Shown piece by piece: positions 9,307-17,763 of a stretch of DNA of 64,000 nt (positions are counted from its first letter, which is position 1; the number at the start of each line of letters is the position of its first letter). The notes under the pieces were generated by a model. It ran no database searches. It saw only the letters and a list, made by a program, of their open reading frames with translations, and was not told the origin of the DNA. A program made the translations under genes and the position numbers. Source of the stretch: Nocardioides humilatus (GTDB lineage Bacteria; Actinomycetota; Actinomycetes; Propionibacteriales; Nocardioidaceae); the NCBI RefSeq assembly GCF_008373755.1, contig NZ_VUJV01000007.1, positions 62,001-126,000 of the forward strand, given 5' to 3'.

Positions 9307-9983
9307 TGCTCGATCCTTCGCGCGTGGCTGAGGCCGACCAACCGGGCGATCACGAGGGCGACGTAGAGCACGCCGGCGACCTGCTCGATCATCACGAGTG
9401 ATCGAGCGTGGTCGAGCACGGGGTAGACGTCGGACAGGCCGACGCTGGTGAGCGTGGTGAAGGACAAGAAGAGCAGCTCGAACCAGCTGACAGCGTCGCC
9501 GGCCTCGGTGCCGTAGCCGATGAACGACCCGGGCCACAGCACCTGCGCGGCGGCGTAGACGTAGGCGAAGGCCCACGCGACCACGGTGAACGCCGCGCCG
9601 ACCGCGTAGAGCTCGTCGCGGGTCACGACGTCGTCGTGGAAGAGATAGCGGATCATCGCGTAGGAGACGAAGAGGTAGAAGGGCACGTGAAAGGCGGCCG
9701 ACGCGAGGATCACCGCGTCGGGGTCGCCGGTCACGGGCTCGAGGATCGCGAACACCATCGCCGGGAGCCCGAGGACCACCGCGACCCAGCTGAGCGCCGG
9801 GGTCGCCCGGACCGCCCAGGCGGCGATGAGGACAACCCCCATCTGCACCACCCCGACGACGGCTCGCCCGGCGGTGGAGCCGTCGAGGAAGGGGTAGAGG
9901 AGCACGACGAAGAGCTGCGCGGCGAGCAGGACGGCAGAGGGGTGTCGGGCGACGGCGCGGAGTCCGGCCTCGGGGGTGGTCAC
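9303..9983 (-). CDS. Two-TM-type potassium channel-like membrane protein
   Basis: 226 residues from GTG 9983. There are about six hydrophobic segments, the last two flanking a pore loop with SFTTLTSVGLSDVYP. This aligns with the K+ channel selectivity region TTVGYGDxxP, but the filter reads TSVGLSD, replacing GYGD with GLSD. The N-terminal four segments resemble a small membrane bundle rather than a charged voltage sensor, and no cytoplasmic RCK domain follows. The fold call (Ion_trans_2 class) is good; K+ selectivity is uncertain. A TACGAT hexamer lies eight bases before the start. Confidence 0.7.
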   Translation of the reverse strand: MTTPEAGLRAVARHPSAVLLAAQLFVVLLYPFLDGSTAGRAVVGVVQMGVVLIAAWAVRATPALSWVAVVLGLPAMVFAILEPVTGDPDAVILASAAFHVPFYLFVSYAMIRYLFHDDVVTRDELYAVGAAFTVVAWAFAYVYAAAQVLWPGSFIGYGTEAGDAVSWFELLFLSFTTLTSVGLSDVYPVLDHARSLVMIEQVAGVLYVALVIARLVGLSHARRIEQ

Positions 9984-10035
9984 GGTCGGGAATCGTACGG
10001 CGGCCGGGTCCGGATCCAGGAAAGAACCATCTCCA

Positions 10036-10095
10036 GGTCATTTGACCCGCTAGCGTGACCGACGGCGACACGCTGTCGTTACGAGTTGTGTAACG
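10036..10095. repeat. Inverted repeats upstream of the mce4-type promoter
   Basis: The 197-base gap between the channel gene and yrbE4A holds GGTCA-N2-TGACC (10036-10047), another TGACC near 10056, and CGTTAC-N7-GTAACG (10077-10095). These lie upstream of the KstR operator and could bind a second regulator. No known consensus was recognised. Confidence 0.35.
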
Positions 10096-10125
10096 GGTCA
10101 CAATGTGGTTCGTTTACCCAGGAAC

Positions 10126-10139
10126 GAGAACACGTTCTA
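10126..10139. promoter_or_regulatory. KstR-type operator upstream of yrbE4A-mce4
   Basis: The sequence is GAGAACACGTTCTA, with core AACACGTT at 10129-10136. Its right edge overlaps a -10-like TAATAT (10138-10143), giving an expected transcript start near 10150 and a leader of about 30 bases with AAGGGGAGG at 10164-10172. A bound TetR-family repressor would block RNA polymerase. It matches the KstR consensus TNNAACNNGTTNNA known from mycobacteria. Confidence 0.85.
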
Positions 10140-10180
10140 ATATTGGCCCGACGTCAGATCAACAAGGGGAGGTGGCCGGG

Positions 10181-10954
10181 TTGGCGTTCAGCGCTGCTTC
10201 GGTCATTCGTGGACCCGGTGAGATCGCCGTCATGGCGGTCGAGATCACCAAGAGGGCTTTCACTCGGCCCTTCCAGTTCCGAGAGTTCGTCGAGCAGGCC
10301 TGGTTCATCACCAGCGTCACCCTGATGCCGACGATCCTGGTCTCCATCCCGTTCGGCGCTGTGATCTCGCTCCAGGTCGGCAACCTGACCGGCCAGCTCG
10401 GCGCGCAATCCTTCGCTGGTGCGACAGCCGTGCTCGCCACGGTCCGTGAGGCCGCGCCGATTGCCGCAGCGATGATCATCGCCGGCGCCGCGGGCTCCGC
10501 GATCTGCTCCGACCTCGGCGCGCGCAAGATCAGGGAAGAGATTGATGCCATGGAGGTCCTCGGCATCGATCCGCTCGAACGGCTGGTCGTGCCGCGCGTG
10601 GTGGCGACGATGTTCGTGGCCTTCATGATCAACGGCATCGTGATCACCGCCGGCATCGGCGGCGGCTACTTCTTCACCGTGATCGTGCAGGGCGGATCGG
10701 CGGGAGCCTTCCTCTCCTCCTTCACAGCTCTGGCCTCGCTCCCCGACCTCTACATCGCCATGGTCAAGGCGATCATCTTCGGCTGGCTCGCTGCCATCGT
10801 GGGCGCCTACAAGGGCCTGGGCGCCGGCGGCGGACCGCTGGGCGTCGGCCGGGCGGTCAACGAGGCCGTGATCGTCGCCTTCATGCTGCTGTTCTTCCTC
10901 AACGCGGTCATCTCCGCGATCTACTTCCAGGTCGTTCCTCCGGTGGGGCTCTGA
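10181..10954 (+). CDS. yrbE4A: YrbE4A-like MlaE-family permease of the sterol importer
   Basis: 257 residues from TTG 10181. This start is preferred because AAGGGGAGG ends eight bases before it; GTG 10172 lies within the ribosome-binding site. FTRPFQFREFVEQ near the N-terminus, DLGARKIREEIDAMEVLGIDP in the middle and GPLGVGRAVNEAV near the C-terminus are hallmarks of YrbE/MlaE permeases; about five to six membrane helices are visible. It forms the inner-membrane channel with YrbE4B beneath the Mce proteins. The ATPase (MceG) is encoded elsewhere, as usual. It is the first gene of a KstR-controlled operon of ten genes. Confidence 0.92.
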   Translation: MAFSAASVIRGPGEIAVMAVEITKRAFTRPFQFREFVEQAWFITSVTLMPTILVSIPFGAVISLQVGNLTGQLGAQSFAGATAVLATVREAAPIAAAMIIAGAAGSAICSDLGARKIREEIDAMEVLGIDPLERLVVPRVVATMFVAFMINGIVITAGIGGGYFFTVIVQGGSAGAFLSSFTALASLPDLYIAMVKAIIFGWLAAIVGAYKGLGAGGGPLGVGRAVNEAVIVAFMLLFFLNAVISAIYFQVVPPVGL

Positions 10955-10955
10955 C

Positions 10956-11795
10956 ATGGCCGTGATCACCGACCTCGTCTCGGGCGCCGTCCAAGGGCGT
11001 CGCAAGTCGCTGGAGCAGTACGGCGACCAGCTTCTGTTCTACGTCAAGGCCGTGGTCTGGGTCCCTGCCGCGATCAAGCGCTACCCCCGCGAGATCTGGA
11101 ACACCCTGGCCGAGGTCGCGTTCGGCGCCGGTGGCCTCAGCGTCATCGCCGGCTCGGTGGGCGTCATCGCCTTCATGTCGTTCTTCGCGGGCACCGAGGT
11201 GGGTCTGCAGGGCTACGCGTCGCTGAGCCAGATCGGTGTCGCGAAGTTCAGCGCGTTCATCTCGGCCTACTTCAACACCCGCGAGGTGGCACCGCTGGTG
11301 TCCTCGATCGCGCTCGCGGCGACCGTCGGCTGCGGTTACACCGCTCGGCTCGGCGCGATGCGGATCTCCGAGGAGATCGACGCCCTCGAGGTGATGGCGA
11401 TCCCGTCGCTGCCCTTCCTCGTGACCACTCGGATCATCGCGGCGTTCGTGGCCGTGATCCCGCTCTACATCGTGGCTCTCTGCGCGTCGTACCTCTCTCC
11501 GCGACTGATCGTCGTCTACATCTACGGGCAGTCCGCCGGCACCTACGATCACTACTTCCTGCAGTTCCTGCCACCCATCGACATGCTTTGGTCGTTCTTC
11601 AAGCTGCTCTTCTTGGCGGTCGCGGTCATCCTCATCCACTGCTACTACGGCTACACGGCCTCGGGCGGTCCGGCCGGCGTCGGTCGAGCCGTGGGTCAGG
11701 CGATCCGCACCAGCATCGTCACGATCGTGGTGGCCGACTTCTTCCTCAGCTTCGCGATCTGGGGATCGACGACGACGGTGAGGATCACCGGCTGA
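10956..11795 (+). CDS. yrbE4B: YrbE4B-like MlaE-family permease of the sterol importer
   Basis: 279 residues, starting two bases after the yrbE4A stop. The family motif RLGAMRISEEIDALEVM corresponds to that in YrbE4A and is thought to contact the ATPase. Hydrophobic segments run throughout, and the C-terminal GGPAGVGRAVGQAI is conserved. It pairs with YrbE4A as a heterodimeric permease. Its stop overlaps the mce4A start as TGATG. Confidence 0.92.
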   Translation: MAVITDLVSGAVQGRRKSLEQYGDQLLFYVKAVVWVPAAIKRYPREIWNTLAEVAFGAGGLSVIAGSVGVIAFMSFFAGTEVGLQGYASLSQIGVAKFSAFISAYFNTREVAPLVSSIALAATVGCGYTARLGAMRISEEIDALEVMAIPSLPFLVTTRIIAAFVAVIPLYIVALCASYLSPRLIVVYIYGQSAGTYDHYFLQFLPPIDMLWSFFKLLFLAVAVILIHCYYGYTASGGPAGVGRAVGQAIRTSIVTIVVADFFLSFAIWGSTTTVRITG

Positions 11796-13108
11796 TGCTC
11801 GTCAACATCCACCACGACTCCGCCAAGGAGCACAACCGACTGTTGATCGCCGGCATCGGTTTCATCCTGACGATCTCGCTGCTCGTGTACTTGTCGATCG
11901 CGATCTACAACAAGGACTTCGACCGGACCACGACGATCACGATCAAGGCCGACCGTGCGGGCCTCCAGCTCGCGAAGTTCGGCGACGTCCGGATGAACGG
12001 CGCCCTCGTCGGCCAGGTCCGCAAGGTGGGCCAGGACGGCGAAGAGGCCTCGATCGAGGTCGCGCTCGACCCCGACGCTGCGAAGAAGATCCCGGAGAAC
12101 ATCACCGTCGAGATCCTCCCGACCACCCTGTTCGGCCAGAAGTACATCGCGCTTGAGCGGCCCGCATCGCCGTCCTCGACCTCCCTGAGCGACGGCGACG
12201 TGATCTCGTCAGACCGGGTCAACACCAACGTCGAGCTCAGCCAGATCATGGCCGACCTCTTCCCGCTGTTGCGGGCGGTCCGGCCGGCCGACCTCAACGC
12301 GACGCTCAACGCGCTGGCGACAGCGCTCGAGGGCCGCGGCGAGCAGATCGGCGAGACGATGGACTCGCTCGGCTCCTACCTGTCGGTGATCGACGACGAG
12401 CTCCCGACCCTGCGCGAGGACCTGATCGCGCTGGCCGACGTGGCCGACGCCTATGACCTCGCTGCACCCGACCTGCTCGACACGCTGGACAACGTGACGG
12501 TGACCAGCCGGACGATCGTGCAGAAGCGCAAGGACCTCGACGTCTTCTTCTCCGACCTCGCTGGACTGGCCCGCACGTCGACCCGGATCCTGAGGGACAA
12601 CGAGCAGAACATCATCGAGGTCGGACGTGTGACCGAGCCGGTCCTTGCCCTGCTCGACACCTACTCGCCTGAGCTCCCGTGCCTGCTCAAGGGCGCGGCC
12701 GCCTACGCCCCGATCCTGTCCAAGACGTTCGAGGGCAACGTCGTGAAGCAGTACATGGAGTTCGGCCAGTTGCAGTACCGGCACTTCGACGAGAGCGACC
12801 TCATGGAGTACGGCGAGGTCGGCCACGGGCCGTGGTGCCTCGGACTCCCGCGATTCAAGATCCCCGGCGACCGGGTGCCGCTCGACAACGGCAGCGACAT
12901 CGACGAGTCGCCTCCGACGAGCATCCTCCCCAACTTCGGCGCTCTCCCTGACATCAACCTCACCAGCGGCTTCGCCGGGAGCGAGGGCGACCAGGAGGTC
13001 GTCAACGCGCTGCTCGCCGACCGTTCGGGCAAGGAACCCGACGCCTACGGAGCCCTCGGGTCGCTCCTCTACGGGCCCGTCGTGCGGAAGGGGGAGCACG
13101 CCGGATGA
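11795..13108 (+). CDS. mce4A: Mce4A-like sterol-binding importer subunit
   Basis: 437 residues from ATG 11795; the upstream open frame belongs to yrbE4B antiframe sequence. There is an N-terminal membrane anchor (about 15-38), then an Mce domain (TTTITIKADRAGLQLAKFGDVRMNG, shown here only by its start TTTITIKADR), and a helical tail. The C-terminal third holds a cysteine pair (LPCLL, PWCLGL). First mce gene after the two permeases, the mceA position. In mycobacteria Mce4 imports cholesterol; the specificity here is inferred from KstR control and from the fdxD-hsd4A neighbours. Confidence 0.9.
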   Translation: MLVNIHHDSAKEHNRLLIAGIGFILTISLLVYLSIAIYNKDFDRTTTITIKADRAGLQLAKFGDVRMNGALVGQVRKVGQDGEEASIEVALDPDAAKKIPENITVEILPTTLFGQKYIALERPASPSSTSLSDGDVISSDRVNTNVELSQIMADLFPLLRAVRPADLNATLNALATALEGRGEQIGETMDSLGSYLSVIDDELPTLREDLIALADVADAYDLAAPDLLDTLDNVTVTSRTIVQKRKDLDVFFSDLAGLARTSTRILRDNEQNIIEVGRVTEPVLALLDTYSPELPCLLKGAAAYAPILSKTFEGNVVKQYMEFGQLQYRHFDESDLMEYGEVGHGPWCLGLPRFKIPGDRVPLDNGSDIDESPPTSILPNFGALPDINLTSGFAGSEGDQEVVNALLADRSGKEPDAYGALGSLLYGPVVRKGEHAG

Positions 13109-14193
13109 CCGCCACCCACAGCCGTAACTCCGTCTTCCTGGCCGCCGCCATCAAGCTCGGGTTCTTCAGCATCGTCTCGGTCCTCGTCACGGGCCTGCTC
13201 GTGGTGATCATGGGCAACATCGGCCTCGGCCCCGGCAAGACCTACAAGGCGATCTTCACCAACGCGAGCACGCTCAAGAAGGGTGACGACGTCCGCGTCG
13301 CGGGCGTCAGTGTCGGCGAGGTCAAGAACGTCGAGCACTACGAGCGCTCGATGGCGCTGGTCGAGTTCCGGATCGACGCCGACATCGAGCTGACGACCTC
13401 CTCGACGGCTGAGATCCGGTTCCTCAACCTCGTCGGCGCCCGCTACCTGGCGCTGGAGCAGGGCCACAACGCCGACGCCGCCGCTCCGATGAAGGAGGGC
13501 GACACGATCCCGGTGCAGCACACGAGCCCGTCGCTCGACCTCACCGTGCTCTTCGACGGCTTCAAGCCGCTCTTCCAGGCGCTCACGCCCGACCAGGTCA
13601 ACGAGCTCAGCCTCAACCTGGTCCAGGTGCTGCAGGGCGAGGGCGGCACGGTCCGCGGCCTGCTCGAGCACACGGCATCGCTCACGACCGCGCTCGCCGA
13701 CCGGGACCAGCTCATCGGTCAGGTCGTCACGAACCTGTCCGAGACCCTCGACACGGTCAGCAAGCGCCGCGAGCAGCTCAGCGACCTGGTCATCGAGCTC
13801 AAGGACTGGATGACGGACCTCGCCAAGGACCGCGAGACGATCGGCGGATCGCTCGACAACATCTCCGACCTGACGGTCACCGTCGCCGACCTGCTCCACC
13901 GCGGCCGGCCGCTGCTCAAGCGCGACATCTCGGCCCTCCACGACCTCGCCGCGTTGCTCAACGACCCTGACCAGCGCGCCGAGGTGGTCGACCTGCTCGA
14001 CCGCATGCCCGAGGTCATGTCCGACCAGATCCGCACCGGCACCTACGGCTCCTGGTACCAGTACTACGTCTGCGGAGCGTCGGTGAAGCTCGATCTGCCG
14101 GCCCTCGGCAACATCCCGATCATTCAGCAGATCCAGAACGCGTTCGCCAACTTCGAGTTCACCTCGACCGCCCCGAGGTGTCAGGACCGATGA
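13105..14193 (+). CDS. mce4B: Mce4B-like importer subunit
   Basis: 362 residues. ATG 13105 overlaps the mce4A stop. N-terminal membrane anchor about residues 12-36 (AIKLGFFSIVSVLVTGLLVVIMG), Mce domain about 40-120 with KKGDDVRVAGVSVGEV, then a coiled-coil tail. A C-terminal cysteine pair is present (YYVCGAS, PRCQDR). Second mce gene, hence the B-type assignment. Translationally coupled on both sides. Confidence 0.9.
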   Translation: MTATHSRNSVFLAAAIKLGFFSIVSVLVTGLLVVIMGNIGLGPGKTYKAIFTNASTLKKGDDVRVAGVSVGEVKNVEHYERSMALVEFRIDADIELTTSSTAEIRFLNLVGARYLALEQGHNADAAAPMKEGDTIPVQHTSPSLDLTVLFDGFKPLFQALTPDQVNELSLNLVQVLQGEGGTVRGLLEHTASLTTALADRDQLIGQVVTNLSETLDTVSKRREQLSDLVIELKDWMTDLAKDRETIGGSLDNISDLTVTVADLLHRGRPLLKRDISALHDLAALLNDPDQRAEVVDLLDRMPEVMSDQIRTGTYGSWYQYYVCGASVKLDLPALGNIPIIQQIQNAFANFEFTSTAPRCQDR

Positions 14194-15179
14194 GAGCCAG
14201 CCAGTCCCGCACGATGCGCTACGGCGTCATCACCTTGGTGGTGATGGCGATCATCACTGCTGCGACGTTCAACCTGAGCAAGTTCCCGGGCTTCCGCGGC
14301 ACGACCTACTACGCGGAGTTCAGCGACGCCAGTGGCATCCACAAGGGCAACATCGTCCAGGTCGGCGGGATCCAGGTCGGCCGCGTCACCGACGTCTTCA
14401 TCGACGACAAGACCAAGGACCGCGTGGTCGTGAAGTTCGAGGTCGACGGCGGCGACGTCGACTTCGGACCCGACTCGACCGCGTCGATCGAGGTCCTCAA
14501 CCTGCTCGGCGAGAAGTTCCTCGACCTCCAGCCCTCTGCCGAGGGTCAGCTGAAGAGCGGCGGCACCCTCCCGCTGGACCAGACCGAGGCGGCCTACGAC
14601 ATCGTCGGGGTGTTCAGCGATCTGACGACCACGACCGAGAAGATCGACACCAACAAGCTCTCCGAGGCGCTCGACGTGGTGGCGGGGACGATGAACGACT
14701 CGGCCCCGGAGATCGCGGCCGCCTTCGACGGCATCGCCCGGCTGTCCCGCAGCGTCTCCCAGCGCGACGAGCAGATCCAGACGCTCTTCGAGAGCTCCCA
14801 GGAGGTCACCAAGGTCCTGGATCGGCGCAGCGCCGACATCGTCGACCTGATGCGCAACAGCGACCTGGTCTTCAAGGAGCTGCGCTCGCGCAAGGAGGCG
14901 GTCCACCGGCTCCTGGTCAACGCGCGGACGCTGGCGATCGAGCTGCGCGGCGTGGCGACCGACAACGAGGCGGAGATCGGCCCGGCTCTCAACGAGGTCA
15001 ATGAACTCCTCGGCGTCCTGGTCGACAAGCGCAACGAGCTCAAGGCGACCTTGCACCAGGTAGGCCCGTACGTGGAGATCCTCAGCAACATCATCGGCAC
15101 CGGCCCGTGGTTCGACGCCCTGGCGATCAACATCCTCGGTTTCCCGACCGGCGAGTTCGTCCCCGGAACGAGGCCGTGA
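14190..15179 (+). CDS. mce4C: Mce4C-like importer subunit
   Basis: 329 residues from ATG 14190, which overlaps the mce4B stop as ATGA; a GTG four codons earlier is possible. Short anchor (about 10-28), Mce domain starting TTYYAEFSDASGIHKGN, helical tail, and the ending GTGPWFDAL. This ending is shared with the fragment at the start of the window, so both are C-type. The stop overlaps the mce4D start as TGATG. Confidence 0.9.
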   Translation: MRASQSRTMRYGVITLVVMAIITAATFNLSKFPGFRGTTYYAEFSDASGIHKGNIVQVGGIQVGRVTDVFIDDKTKDRVVVKFEVDGGDVDFGPDSTASIEVLNLLGEKFLDLQPSAEGQLKSGGTLPLDQTEAAYDIVGVFSDLTTTTEKIDTNKLSEALDVVAGTMNDSAPEIAAAFDGIARLSRSVSQRDEQIQTLFESSQEVTKVLDRRSADIVDLMRNSDLVFKELRSRKEAVHRLLVNARTLAIELRGVATDNEAEIGPALNEVNELLGVLVDKRNELKATLHQVGPYVEILSNIIGTGPWFDALAINILGFPTGEFVPGTRP

Positions 15180-16411
15180 TGGCGAAGAAGATCTGGGACC
15201 GCATCGACCGGAGGATCATCCTCCTGGTCGTCCTGCTCGTCGCCGTCGGCGCGGTGCTCAACGTGACCGTGTCCGGCCGAGAGACCAAGACCGTGACCGC
15301 GATGTTCCCGCGGGCCGTGAGCGTGTTCAAGGGCACCGACGTGCGGATCCTCGGCGTCAACGTCGGCGAGGTCACCGCGGTGACTCCGGCGGGCAACGCC
15401 GTACGGGTCGACATGGAGTACGACGCGACGTACGACATCCCGGCCGACGCGCAGGCCGTCATCGTCACCCCGACCCTGGTCGCGGACCGCTTCATCCAGC
15501 TCACGCCGGTCTACCGGGCCGGCCCGACGATGGCGGACGGCGCGACGATCGAGCTGCCCGACACCGGGGTTCCGGTGGAGCTGGACCGGATCTACAGCAG
15601 CCTGCGTGATCTCACGGTGGCGCTGGGTCCCAACGGGGTCAACAAGGACGGCACGCTCAACCACCTGCTTCAGGCCGGCCAGAAGGCGCTGCAGGGACAG
15701 GGTGCTGCGGGCAACGAGATGATCCGGGAGCTCGCACTCGCGGCAAAGACCTTCGGTGACGGTGCCGGTCCCCTGTTCGAGACGGTCACCAATCTCGCGT
15801 CGTTCACCGAGACCCTCGCCGACAACGACGCCCTCGTGCGAGCGTTCATGGAGGACCTCGCCGGGGTCTCGCAGACGCTGGCTGACGAGAGCGACGAGCT
15901 CCAGCAGGCCGTCGCCGCGGTCGCGAGCGCCGTCGGCTCCGTGGAGAGCTTCGTGCGGGACAACCGTGACGGACTCTCCAAGTCGATCCGCCAACTCAGC
16001 TCGGTGATGTCCGCGATCGCCTCGGAGAAGGACAACCTCCGCAAGGCGCTGGAGATCGCGCCGACGGCCATGGACTCGCTGCACCTCGGCTTCGACCACC
16101 GCACCGGATCGCAGAACTCCCGGGTCGGCATCGCCGGCAACATCTGGACGGCCGACGGCTTCATCTGCGGTCTGCTCCAGCAGGCGCCGGGCGTGCCGCG
16201 TGCGCTCAAGGACGTTGCGTGCGACCTGATCGCCCAGCTGATCAGCCCGATCGTCGACAACCTGCCGCCGCTGCCGCCGGGTTATGAGCAGTACGTCCCG
16301 AAGCCCGCGGTGTCCAAGAACGGAGTCGTCAACGTGCCGGACGTCCCGGACATGACCTACGTCCCGGCGACCGATCCGTCCCTGGCCGGCATGCTCGGGG
16401 GTGCGTCGTGA
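15179..16411 (+). CDS. mce4D: Mce4D-like importer subunit
   Basis: 410 residues from ATG 15179. Anchor about residues 11-30 (RIILLVVLLVAVGAVLNVTV), Mce domain with FKGTDVRILGVNVGEV, then a long helical region with VPVELDRIY, and a proline-rich C-terminus (VDNLPPLPPGYEQYVPKP). Position and domain order match MceD. Unlike the first-operon D-type protein it has no cysteine at the end of its anchor. The stop overlaps the mce4E start as GTGA. Confidence 0.9.
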   Translation: MAKKIWDRIDRRIILLVVLLVAVGAVLNVTVSGRETKTVTAMFPRAVSVFKGTDVRILGVNVGEVTAVTPAGNAVRVDMEYDATYDIPADAQAVIVTPTLVADRFIQLTPVYRAGPTMADGATIELPDTGVPVELDRIYSSLRDLTVALGPNGVNKDGTLNHLLQAGQKALQGQGAAGNEMIRELALAAKTFGDGAGPLFETVTNLASFTETLADNDALVRAFMEDLAGVSQTLADESDELQQAVAAVASAVGSVESFVRDNRDGLSKSIRQLSSVMSAIASEKDNLRKALEIAPTAMDSLHLGFDHRTGSQNSRVGIAGNIWTADGFICGLLQQAPGVPRALKDVACDLIAQLISPIVDNLPPLPPGYEQYVPKPAVSKNGVVNVPDVPDMTYVPATDPSLAGMLGGAS

Positions 16412-17763
16412 CGACGATGACCAAGCCCGTGCGCTGGTTGCTGGCGAGCGCGCTCGGCGCGACGCTGCTCACCGGGTGCGACTTCGACGGTGCCTACGAC
16501 CTGCCGCTGCCCGGCTCGCCGGTCGACGCCGACGACGCCTACGAGGTGACAGCGGAGTTCGCGGACGTGCTCAACGTCGTGCCGCGCTCACCGGTGATGG
16601 TCGACGACGTCGTCGTCGGCGAGGTGACCGAGGTCGAGCGGACCGGGTGGCACGCCACCGTCACCTTGCGGATCCGCGAGGACGTCGTCCTGCCCGACAA
16701 CGTCATCGCCGACATCCAGCAGGTGTCGCTGCTGGGCGAGAAGTACGTCTCGCTGGAGGAGCCGACCGAGCAGGAGCCCACGGGCCGGCTGGGCCAGGAC
16801 GACAAGATCGACCTGGCGAGGACCGGCCGCAACCCGGAGGTCGAAGAGGTCCTCGGAGCGCTGTCGTTCCTGCTCAGCGGCGGCGGGGTGGCCCAGCTCG
16901 GCACGATCACCCGCGAAGCCAACATGGTGATGTCGGGCCGGGAGGACCGCCTCAAGGCGCTGCTCGGCTCGCTCGAGGGCGTCGTCGGGACACTCGATGA
17001 CCAGAAGGTCGACATCATCCACGCGCTGGAGTCGATGAACAACCTGACCGCGACGCTCAACGCCGAGAAGGACGTCATCGGTGACGCGCTCGACGCGGTC
17101 GGTCCTGCGATCGACGTACTGGCGGACCAGCACGACGAGCTGATCGACATGCTCGGCGCCCTGCAGGAGCTCGGCCGGGTCGGCACGCGGGTCATCAACG
17201 CGAGCAAGGAAGACGTGCTCAAGATGCTCGAGCACCTCTACCCGGTGCTCGACGGCCTCCACCAGGCGGGCCACACGCTAGGCCCCGGTCTCAACCTGCT
17301 GATCAGCTTCCCGTTCCCCAAGGCTGCCAACGACATCGTCGAGGGTGACTACGCCGACACGACGATGACGGTGGACCTCAACCTCGACAACCTCCTGCGC
17401 GGGATCGGGCTCCCCGACATCAACCTCCCCGACCCGGGCGAGGTGCTCGACGCGGTCGCTCGCTGCCTGCGCAGCGGGAGCCTCACCAGTGCGGCCTGCG
17501 CGCAGGTGCTCCAGAGCGCCAACCTCCTGGCCGACCTGAAGCGGCAGTGCCGCAACGACGAGGTCATCCACGACAGCCCGGTGTGCGTGCTGCTCAACGC
17601 GCTGCCCGACCTCGATCTCGGCAACCTGCTCGGTCGCGGCGCGGTCAACGGCGTCCGGGGCGGTCTGACCGGCGGTGTCACCGGCCTCTCCGAGGAGCTC
17701 GTGCGAGGTGCCGATCCGGCGACCGCCGACGATCCGTCCGACGTCTTGGGGGTGACCACGTGA
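16408..17763 (+). CDS. mce4E: Mce4E-like lipoprotein subunit
   Basis: 451 residues from GTG 16408. The signal peptide ends LLTGC, a canonical lipobox (Cys about residue 24). YDLPLPGSPVDADD is the MceE/LprN motif, followed by the Mce domain and helical tail. The C-terminal part has several cysteines (RCLRSG, AACAQV, QCRND, PVCVLL), suggesting disulfides in the exported domain. Lipid-anchored member of the Mce hexamer. Coupled to mce4F by a GTGA overlap. Confidence 0.92.
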   Translation: MTTMTKPVRWLLASALGATLLTGCDFDGAYDLPLPGSPVDADDAYEVTAEFADVLNVVPRSPVMVDDVVVGEVTEVERTGWHATVTLRIREDVVLPDNVIADIQQVSLLGEKYVSLEEPTEQEPTGRLGQDDKIDLARTGRNPEVEEVLGALSFLLSGGGVAQLGTITREANMVMSGREDRLKALLGSLEGVVGTLDDQKVDIIHALESMNNLTATLNAEKDVIGDALDAVGPAIDVLADQHDELIDMLGALQELGRVGTRVINASKEDVLKMLEHLYPVLDGLHQAGHTLGPGLNLLISFPFPKAANDIVEGDYADTTMTVDLNLDNLLRGIGLPDINLPDPGEVLDAVARCLRSGSLTSAACAQVLQSANLLADLKRQCRNDEVIHDSPVCVLLNALPDLDLGNLLGRGAVNGVRGGLTGGVTGLSEELVRGADPATADDPSDVLGVTT

